Source of the DNA: Solimonas sp964507195
GTDB lineage: Bacteria; Pseudomonadota; Gammaproteobacteria; Nevskiales; Nevskiaceae
Length of the DNA stretch: 10,404 bases
Direction: 5' to 3'
Assembly (NCBI GenBank): GCA_964507195.1
Contig: CAZDPA010000140.1
Coordinates: 1 to 10,404, forward strand
Under the pieces are notes generated by a model, which saw only the letters and a list, made by a program, of their open reading frames with translations, searched no databases and was not told the DNA's origin. Below, one piece after another: positions 4,856-10,404 of this stretch. A program made the position numbers and the translations under genes. Within the stretch, counting starts at the first letter, position 1. Every line of letters starts with the position of its first letter.

Positions 4856-5227
4856 TTAGCGACTTCCTGCGCGGGCTTTCCGCTCTTCTTGTTTCCGCTT
4901 GGGCCTGTTCCTGGCGCCGCCACTCATGTTCTTCTTTCGTCGTTGGATGCAGCGTGGTCTTGAGCGCCTTCCGGCAGCGCTCTCAAAGGGCTGCTGAACC
5001 ACAGCCAGGGAAGCGGGAAGGTGTGTGTGGCGCTCGCCCTAGCAAGCCCCGGTGTCGCTTCGGTCTTTCGCACTTTCGGTTCGTCAGCCTGACGACCATT
5101 TACTGACGCCGCCCGATCCAGACCCGCTGATCGACGGCCTGCGATTCACCGCCTGAGCGGCGCGTCAGCCCGCTCCGTACCGTTTGACGGCCCGAACACC
5201 GCGTTCATCCGCTGTCGACTTTGGACT
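4856..5227. other. Boundary region without a convincing gene
   Basis: No supported gene is seen. On the minus strand a frame open from 5038 to a TAA at 4856-4858 (flush with the repeat element) ends in a very basic stretch, MSGGARNRPKRKQEERKARA, from ATG 4927. It could be the tail of a degraded gene or chance. TTGAGCGC (4959-4966) and GCGCTCTCAA form a bulged hairpin. CTGACGCCGC (5103-5112) has an imperfect inverted copy, GCGGCGCGTCAG (5157-5168). A plus-strand frame ending DPLIDGLRFTA at the TGA near 5155 looks protein-like but has no start. Confidence 0.35.
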
Positions 5228-5267
5228 ACATCGGTTGCGCCCGTAACAGGCGCATCGGGACCGATGT
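5228..5267. promoter_or_regulatory. Strong bulged hairpin/dyad in the leader of the chemosensory operon
   Basis: ACATCGGTTGCGCC (5228-5241) pairs over 14 bases with GGCGCA (5249-5254) plus ACCGATGT (5260-5267), leaving a seven-base loop (CGTAACA) and a one-sided five-base bulge (TCGGG). It ends 50 bases before the STAS start codon. As RNA it could be an attenuator or leader structure; as DNA it could be a repressor operator. A weak promoter-like pair, TTGGAC (5221-5226) and TAACAG (5244-5249) with 17-base spacing, overlaps it, which would suit an operator. The promoter reading is low confidence. Confidence 0.45.
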
Positions 5268-5317
5268 TTGTACCAGAGCCATTGATGCTTTCAACCATCA
5301 AACCGCGGAGCGCAGCC

Positions 5318-5629
5318 ATGTCGCAGGATTCTCAGTTGTCCGAAGGCTCTCATCACGTTCATCTGCCTGCGGAACTGGGTATCGAGAACGCGAGCGTCAC
5401 GTATGAACAGCTGCTCAGCCATGTGGATGACGAGCAGACGGTCGTTCTGGATGGCGCCGACGTGGCGCGCGTTCACACCGCGGCGCTGCAGTTGTTCTGC
5501 ATGTTCTGTCAGGACCGCCGCAATACCGGTCGCGAAACCCGCTGGTCGCATCCGTCCGAGGCGCTGAGAAACGCTGCGGCGCTGCTCGGCGTCACCACCT
5601 TGCTGCAACTGTCGCGGGAACACGCATGA
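5318..5629 (+). CDS. Single-domain STAS protein of the chemosensory operon
   Basis: A 103-residue cytoplasmic protein with a STAS (sulfate transporter and anti-sigma factor antagonist) fold. The strand TVVLDGADVARVHTAALQLF (41-60) is the family core, with Thr54 at the place where related anti-anti-sigma factors carry a phosphorylated Ser or Thr. The end, SEALRNAAALLGVTTLLQL (80-98), is the usual last helix and strand. ATG 5318 is preferred to an in-frame start at 5264 because GGAG (5307-5310) lies seven bases upstream and the domain then starts near residue 14. Its stop overlaps the start of the CheY-type gene (ATGA, 5626-5629). Small STAS proteins occur at the head of several proteobacterial che clusters; their role there is poorly known. 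It may tune the kinase or receiver by protein contact. Confidence 0.85.
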   Translation: MSQDSQLSEGSHHVHLPAELGIENASVTYEQLLSHVDDEQTVVLDGADVARVHTAALQLFCMFCQDRRNTGRETRWSHPSEALRNAAALLGVTTLLQLSREHA

Positions 5630-5991
5630 CCGTGCGCATTCTGGCTGTCGACGATTCTGCTTCGATGCGGCAGATGGTCAGCTACACCCTCAAGGACGCC
5701 GGCTACGAGGTGGCCGAGGCCGAGGATGGTGTCGCTGCATTGAATCTCGCCAAGCGCGAGAAGTTCAGCCTCGTCCTGTGTGACGTCAACATGCCGAACA
5801 TGGATGGCATCACGCTGGTGCGCGAACTGCGCCAGCTGCCCGATTACAAGTACACGCCGCTGCTGGTGCTGACCACCGAATCCGGTGCCGACAAGAAGGC
5901 TGAAGGCAAATCGGCAGGGGCCACCGGCTGGCTGGTCAAGCCATTCAATCCGGAGCAGCTCATCGCTACGGTCCAGCGCGTCGTCGGCTAG
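5626..5991 (+). CDS. cheY: CheY-type single-domain response regulator
   Basis: A 121-residue receiver domain with nothing else attached, the size of CheY. The acidic pair Asp9-Asp10, the phospho-acceptor Asp53 in LCDVNMPNMDG, Thr83 in VLTTES and Lys105 in GWLVKPF are all present, so it should be phosphorylated by the CheA encoded just downstream. It would then act on a flagellar motor switch, a pilus system or another output; no output gene is in the window. It overlaps the STAS gene by four bases and ends 11 bases before the CheA start. The KSAGATGWLVKPF ending is typical of receivers paired with CheA rather than of transcription factors. Confidence 0.93.
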   Translation: MTVRILAVDDSASMRQMVSYTLKDAGYEVAEAEDGVAALNLAKREKFSLVLCDVNMPNMDGITLVRELRQLPDYKYTPLLVLTTESGADKKAEGKSAGATGWLVKPFNPEQLIATVQRVVG

Positions 5992-6002
5992 GAATACTAC
6001 TT

Positions 6003-8015
6003 ATGTCGATGGATCTCAGTCGCTTCCATCGCACGTTCTTCGACGAAAGTTTCGAAGGTCTCGATGCGATGGAATCTGCATTGCTGACGTTCAACGTCGG
6101 CAGCGCGGATGCCGAAACCGTCAATACCATCTTCCGTGCTGCGCACTCGATCAAAGGCGGCGCCGGCACATTCGGCTTTTCCGCGATTGCGGCATTCACG
6201 CATCACGTCGAAACCCTGCTCGATCGCGTACGCAGCGGCAAGCACAGCATTTCCCAGGCCGATGTCGATCTGCTGCTGCGCGCTGTCGATGTCGAGCGCG
6301 CGATGCTCAAGGCGGCGTCGGACGGCGGCGAGTTCGATCCTGCCGTTGCAGCTGAAGTGGAACGCGATCTGGAAGCCTGCCTCGGTCTCGCGGCTGCCGC
6401 CAAGACGCTTGTCCGCGAGCCGGTCCTGGCGGCCGGTGGTTGGCTGATCCGCTTCACGCCCAAACCCGAACTCTTTGCCAGCGGCAATGATCCGCTGTGC
6501 ATCCTGCGCGAGCTGTCCGGTCTCGGCGACGCCGAAGTGTCCTGCGACAGCGGGCGTCTGCCGGGCCTGCGCAATGCCGAGCCCGACCTGTGCTACCTGG
6601 CCTGGACCATCCGGCTCAAGGGCAAGGCAACCCAGGCGCAGGTTCGCGACCTGTTTGCGTGGGTCGAGGATGAATGCCTGCTGGAGATCGAACCGCTGAC
6701 CGCTGCGGCTTCTGAGGTCGTTTCTGCCAGTGGCAGCGCGCTTGCCGAAACGCCGGCCAACGATCAGCCGCAGCCAGCGGTTGGCGGTGCCAGGCTCAGC
6801 GTCATCGAAGGCGGCGCGGACCGACAGAGCGCGGGCGGTTCGATCCGTGTCAGCACCGAGAAGATCGATGCGCTGATCAATCTGGTCGGCGAGCTGGTCA
6901 TCACCCAGGCGATGCTGATGCAGCAGGCCGGTCAGCTCGATCCGGTGCAGAACGAAAGAATGCTGCAGGGCCTGTCGCAGCTCGACCGCAACACGCGGAT
7001 GCTGCAGGAAGCCGTGATGCTGACGCGCATGCTGCCGATGGATTTCGTCTTCAGCCGCTTTCCGCGTGTGGTTCGCGATCTGTCGGCCAAGCTCGGCAAG
7101 CAGGTGCGCCTGGCGACCGCCGGCGAGAACACCGAACTCGACAAGTCCGTCATCGAACGGATTGCCGATCCGCTCAATCATCTCGTGCGCAATGCGCTCG
7201 ATCATGGGCTGGAGCCGCCGGAGGTGCGTATCGCGGCGGGCAAGGACCCTTGCGGGACGATACGCCTGTCCGCTGCACATCAGGGCGGCAACATCCTGAT
7301 CGAAGTCGCCGACGACGGCCGCGGACTCGATCGCGAACGCCTGATCGCCAAGGCGCGCGAGCGCGGCATCGAAGTCGCCGACTCGATCAGCGACGCCGAA
7401 GTCTGGCAACTGATTTTCGCGCCGGGCTTCTCGACCGCTGCCGAGGTGACGGACGTGTCCGGCCGCGGTGTCGGCATGGACGTGGTCAAGAAGAACATCA
7501 TGGCGGTCGGCGGCCAGGTCGACATCCCGCCCCAGCCGGGTCGCGGCATGAAGGTCAGTATCCGCCTGCCGCTGACGCTGGCGATCCTCGACGGCATGTC
7601 GGTCGATGTCGCCGGCGAGGTCTTCATCCTGCCGCTGTCGTCGGTGCTTGAGTCGCTGCAGCCGAAGGCGGAGCAGATCAAGCGCGTGGCGGATGCCGGC
7701 AGCGTGATCCGCGTCCGCAACGAATACCTGCCGCTGATCGATCTGCGCGAATGGTTCGGTCTGCCGGGCGAACGCAAGCCGCCGCAGGAGTCGATCGTCG
7801 TCATCGTCGAGGGCGAGGGCCGCAAGGTCGCCGTGCAGATCGACGAACTGGTCGGCCAGCAGCAGGTGGTCATCAAGAGCCTGGAAGCGAACTACCGCCG
7901 TGTGCGCGGGGTTTCCGGCGCCACCATTCTCGGCGACGGTCGCGTGTCGCTGATTCTCGACGTCTCCGGACTGGTCCGCCTGTTCTCGCAGAGCAGTGCG
8001 GCACTTGCAGCCTGA
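6003..8015 (+). CDS. cheA: Chemotaxis histidine kinase CheA
   Basis: A 670-residue cytoplasmic kinase with the CheA domain order. P1 (HPt) at about 1-110 has the phosphorylated His48 in AAHSIKGGAGTFGF. A P2-like region at about 145-231 (WLIRFTPKPELFASGNDPL to FAWVEDECLLEIEP) would bind the receiver. P3 dimerisation helices lie near 279-345, with LINLVGELVITQAM. P4 ATPase covers about 350-535, with the N box HLVRNALDHG (Asn397), the G1 box DDGRGLD (437-443) and the G2 box GRGVGMDVV (487-495). The P5 CheW-like domain covers about 540-665. All key residues are intact. ATG 6003 follows AGGAA at 5990-5994; ATG 6009 is an alternative start. It autophosphorylates on His48 under receptor and CheW control and passes phosphate to CheY-type proteins. 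Confidence 0.95.
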   Translation: MSMDLSRFHRTFFDESFEGLDAMESALLTFNVGSADAETVNTIFRAAHSIKGGAGTFGFSAIAAFTHHVETLLDRVRSGKHSISQADVDLLLRAVDVERAMLKAASDGGEFDPAVAAEVERDLEACLGLAAAAKTLVREPVLAAGGWLIRFTPKPELFASGNDPLCILRELSGLGDAEVSCDSGRLPGLRNAEPDLCYLAWTIRLKGKATQAQVRDLFAWVEDECLLEIEPLTAAASEVVSASGSALAETPANDQPQPAVGGARLSVIEGGADRQSAGGSIRVSTEKIDALINLVGELVITQAMLMQQAGQLDPVQNERMLQGLSQLDRNTRMLQEAVMLTRMLPMDFVFSRFPRVVRDLSAKLGKQVRLATAGENTELDKSVIERIADPLNHLVRNALDHGLEPPEVRIAAGKDPCGTIRLSAAHQGGNILIEVADDGRGLDRERLIAKARERGIEVADSISDAEVWQLIFAPGFSTAAEVTDVSGRGVGMDVVKKNIMAVGGQVDIPPQPGRGMKVSIRLPLTLAILDGMSVDVAGEVFILPLSSVLESLQPKAEQIKRVADAGSVIRVRNEYLPLIDLREWFGLPGERKPPQESIVVIVEGEGRKVAVQIDELVGQQQVVIKSLEANYRRVRGVSGATILGDGRVSLILDVSGLVRLFSQSSAALAA

Positions 8016-8038
8016 TGCATTGATTCAAGGATAAACGC

Positions 8039-8551
8039 ATGACCATCGCCACCACCGCCACCGATCCACGCAACGCCGGCAACGGCGCGCCGCCCAACGA
8101 ATTCCTGACCTTCACGCTCGGCGACGAGGAGTATGGCGTCGACATCCTCAAGGTCCAGGAAATCCGCGGCTACGACACCGTGACCAAGATTCCGGATGCG
8201 CCGGACTTCATCAAGGGCGTGATCAACCTGCGCGGCACGATCGTGCCGGTCGTCGACATGCGCATCAAGTTCAAGCTCGGTCGCGCCGACTACAACGACT
8301 TCACCGTGATGATCATCCTCAACATCGCACGGCGCGTCGTCGGCATGGTTGTCGACGGCGTTTCAGACGTCATGCAGTTGCTGCCTGACCAGATCCGCCC
8401 GGCGCCGGAGTTCGGTGCCGCCCTGAATACCCGTTACATCACCGGACTCGGCACGCTCGACGAGCGCATGTTGATTCTGGTGGACATCGAGAAGCTGATG
8501 TCCGGTGCCGACATGGCACTGATGGATGGCCACGCGCAGGCGCTGCAGTAG
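8039..8551 (+). CDS. cheW: Chemotaxis coupling protein CheW
   Basis: A 170-residue protein with a single CheW domain from about residue 20 to 157, after a Thr/Asn/Pro-rich N-terminus. Typical motifs are seen: FTLGDEEYGVDILKVQEIRG (26-45), PDFIKGVINLRGTIVPVVDM (56-75) with the conserved Asn-Leu-Arg-Gly, and GMVVDGVSDVMQL (102-114). It bridges receptor tips and the P5 domain of CheA, forming the signalling array. AAGGA at 8027-8031 is seven bases before ATG 8039. The gene starts 23 bases after cheA and ends eight bases before the receptor gene, so it is co-transcribed with both. Confidence 0.95.
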   Translation: MTIATTATDPRNAGNGAPPNEFLTFTLGDEEYGVDILKVQEIRGYDTVTKIPDAPDFIKGVINLRGTIVPVVDMRIKFKLGRADYNDFTVMIILNIARRVVGMVVDGVSDVMQLLPDQIRPAPEFGAALNTRYITGLGTLDERMLILVDIEKLMSGADMALMDGHAQALQ

Positions 8552-8559
8552 ACCAGACC

Positions 8560-10404
8560 ATGCGCACCTCGAAACCCGCTGCCAAGCCGCACTCCAAGAC
8601 CCCTCCCAGATCCGCTTCCAACACAGGCCGTCCCGCCATGAAAACTGCCAAATCCGCTAAACCGGTCAAGTCCGCCAAGTCGAAGTCATCGGCCAAGCCG
8701 GTGAAGTCGTTGAAGTCCGCCCGGACGTCCAGGTCGTCCGCAGTCAGCAAGGCGGCTGGCGCTGCCACCACGCTGCGCCTGGAGATGGAGCGACAGCTGG
8801 CCGCCATCCACCGGGCGCACTGGGTTCTCGAGTACGCCGCAGACGGCAGCATTGCCGCAGCGAACGAGAGCGTCCTCGCCGCGACCGGCTACAGCCTCGA
8901 TGAAGTGCGCGGGCAGAACCGCTCGATGTTCGTCGAGGACGCTGAACGAAATGGCGGCGAGTTCCGCGCGATGCGCGAGAAGCTGGCGCGCGGCGAGCCG
9001 TACGTCGGCCTGCAGAAGCTGGTCGGCAAGGATGGCCGTGAGATGTGGATGCAGACCTCGGCCAGTCCGGTCACCGATGATGCGGGCAAGGTGCAGCGGG
9101 TCATCGAGCTTGCGACCGATGTCACCGAAAGCACGCGCAAGGCCGAGGATGTCCGGTCCGAACTCGAAGTGCGGATCCGCATCATGAACGAGACCAGCAT
9201 CGTCTCGTTCGCGGACAAGAAGGGCGACATCCTCTCGATCAACGACAAGTACCTGGAGGTTTCCAAGTACAGCACCGAAGAACTGCTCGGCAGTCCGCAC
9301 AGCATCACGCGTCATCCGGACATGCCCAAGGAAACCTTCAAGAAGCTCTGGGGCACGATCGGCCGCGGCCAGCTGTTCCGCGGCGTGATCAAGAACCGCG
9401 CGAAGGACGGCACGCCGTACTACGTCGATGCGGTGATTGCGCCGATCATCGGCAAGAACGGCAAGCCGGAGAAGTATCTGGGTGTGCGCTACGACATTAC
9501 CCAGACTGAGATTGAACGTCAGAACATGCGCGGCATCGTCGATGCGCTGGACAAGTCCCAGGCGGTGATCGAGTTCGATCTCAAGGGCAACGTACTGCAT
9601 GCCAACGAACTGTTCTGCAGTGCGATGGGTTACACGCTCGACGAGATCAAGGGCGCCCATCACGGCATGTTCGTGGACCCGGTGTACCGCAGCTCTCCGG
9701 ACTACCGCGCATTCTGGGAAAAGCTCGGCCGCGGCGAATACGACGCCGGCCAGTACAAGCGCTTCGGCAAGGGTGGTCGCGAGCTGTGGATCCAGGCCAG
9801 CTACAACCCGATCAAGGATGAGATGGGGCGCACGTTCAAGGTCATCAAGTACGCCACCGATATCACCGAGCAGAAGCAGGCGGTAAACGAGGTGCAGCGC
9901 GTGCTCAGCGCCTTGTCCCAGGGCAACCTGACCGAGAAGATGGTTGGTCAGTACAGCGGCGACTTTGGCCGCATGCGCGATGACGCCAATGCGACCGTCG
10001 ATCAGCTGACGCAGATCATCACGCAGATCAAGGCTGCCACCGATACGATCAATACCGCGTCCAAGGAAATTTCCTCGGGCAACACCGATCTTTCGGCGCG
10101 TACCGAGCAGCAGGCGGCCTCGCTGGAAGAAACCGCGTCCTCGATGGAAGAGCTGACCAGCACCGTCAAGCAGAACGCCGAGAATGCCAAGCAGGCCAAC
10201 CAGCTTGCGATGGGTGCTTCGGAAGTGGCCCGCAAGGGCGGCTCGGTGGTCAGCGAAGTGGTCACGACCATGAGCGCAATCAACGAGTCGAGCAAGAAGA
10301 TCGTCGACATCATCAGCGTCATCGACGGCATTGCGTTCCAGACCAACATCCTGGCGCTCAACGCCGCCGTGGAAGCGGCGCGGGCCGGCGAACAGGGCCG
10401 CGGC
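8560..10404 (+). CDS. Soluble methyl-accepting chemotaxis protein with three PAS domains (cut by window end)
   Basis: The frame runs from ATG 8560 to the last base, 615 codons without a stop, so the 3' end is missing. Residues 1-75 are very rich in Lys, Ser and Ala, like a histone H1 tail. Then come PAS1 (about 82-190), PAS2 (about 205-318, with an Aer-like HPDMPKETFKKLW and VIKNRAKDGTPYYVDAV), and PAS3 (about 326-440, with GYTLDEIKGAHHGMFVDP). A HAMP-like linker (VLSALSQGNLTEKM) and the MCP signalling coiled coil follow, the latter with the hairpin-tip motif IDGIAFQTNILALNAAVEAA at the cut end. No transmembrane segment is visible, so the receptor is probably cytoplasmic, sensing redox state, oxygen or a metabolite. 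An in-frame ATG at 8638 is an alternative start; neither has a strong ribosome-binding site. Confidence 0.92.
   Translation, partial: MRTSKPAAKPHSKTPPRSASNTGRPAMKTAKSAKPVKSAKSKSSAKPVKSLKSARTSRSSAVSKAAGAATTLRLEMERQLAAIHRAHWVLEYAADGSIAAANESVLAATGYSLDEVRGQNRSMFVEDAERNGGEFRAMREKLARGEPYVGLQKLVGKDGREMWMQTSASPVTDDAGKVQRVIELATDVTESTRKAEDVRSELEVRIRIMNETSIVSFADKKGDILSINDKYLEVSKYSTEELLGSPHSITRHPDMPKETFKKLWGTIGRGQLFRGVIKNRAKDGTPYYVDAVIAPIIGKNGKPEKYLGVRYDITQTEIERQNMRGIVDALDKSQAVIEFDLKGNVLHANELFCSAMGYTLDEIKGAHHGMFVDPVYRSSPDYRAFWEKLGRGEYDAGQYKRFGKGGRELWIQASYNPIKDEMGRTFKVIKYATDITEQKQAVNEVQRVLSALSQGNLTEKMVGQYSGDFGRMRDDANATVDQLTQIITQIKAATDTINTASKEISSGNTDLSARTEQQAASLEETASSMEELTSTVKQNAENAKQANQLAMGASEVARKGGSVVSEVVTTMSAINESSKKIVDIISVIDGIAFQTNILALNAAVEAARAGEQGRG

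Noticed and set aside
4720..5106. A 128-codon plus-strand open frame across the repeat element
   Set aside because: About a third of it is the translated repeat (ending WIPAFAGMTD), and the remainder shows no domain or ribosome-binding site.
5260..5267. ACCGATGT as a flagellar sigma-28 -10 box (GCCGATAA-like)
   Set aside because: No TAAA-type -35 lies about 15 bases upstream, and the bases are fully explained as the right arm of the hairpin.
5997..7409. A 470-codon minus-strand open frame opposite cheA
   Set aside because: It is antisense to a full, motif-complete CheA and has the composition expected from the opposite strand of GC-rich codons; no family motif or ribosome-binding site was seen.
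8686..9663. A 325-codon minus-strand open frame opposite the receptor gene
   Set aside because: It is the shadow of the PAS-domain coding sequence, whose translation is clearly conserved; the minus frame shows no recognisable domain.

Overview
The window looks like a GC-rich gammaproteobacterial chromosome, most plausibly of the Xanthomonadaceae/Rhodanobacteraceae group. This placement is inferred from codon use, from integron-type attC sites of the GCCTAAC...GTTAAGC style, from a small repeat element whose termini read GGAACCTCTGAATAA, and from the composition of the chemotaxis cluster. No integrase gene is visible.

Left half (1 to about 4,600): small genes, all on the plus strand, most followed by an imperfect-palindromic attC-like site. 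This is the layout of an integron gene-cassette array without integrase in view (a CALIN). The genes are a CXXC/CPXC zinc-ribbon-like protein, a MAPEG-family membrane protein, a YceK-like lipoprotein whose C-terminus is supplied by its attC site, a tightly overlapping trio (AraC-type regulator, VOC/glyoxalase-fold protein, two-helix membrane protein), a secreted SnoaL/DUF4440-like protein, a shortened YCII-like gene, a frameshifted peptidyl-tRNA hydrolase 2 gene, and a four-helix membrane protein of unknown function. Three attC sites share almost the same centre (412-458, 1324-1366, 3331-3377). Several have lost consensus core bases, and two genes appear damaged, so the array looks partly decayed.

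Middle (about 4,600 to 5,317): a boundary zone with no convincing complete gene. It holds a 174-bp MITE-like element with 15-bp perfect terminal inverted repeats that ends a short plus-strand reading frame. It also holds a strong bulged hairpin (5228-5267) in the leader of the next operon.

Right half (5,318 to the end): a compact chemosensory operon on the plus strand: a single-domain STAS protein, a CheY-type receiver, a CheA histidine kinase, a CheW coupling protein, and a methyl-accepting protein cut by the window end. The receptor has three PAS domains, a lysine-rich histone-H1-like N-terminus and no membrane segment, so it should be a cytoplasmic sensor. It would signal through CheW to CheA, which phosphorylates the CheY-type receiver. 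The methylation genes (cheR, cheB, cheD) are not in the window and may lie downstream.
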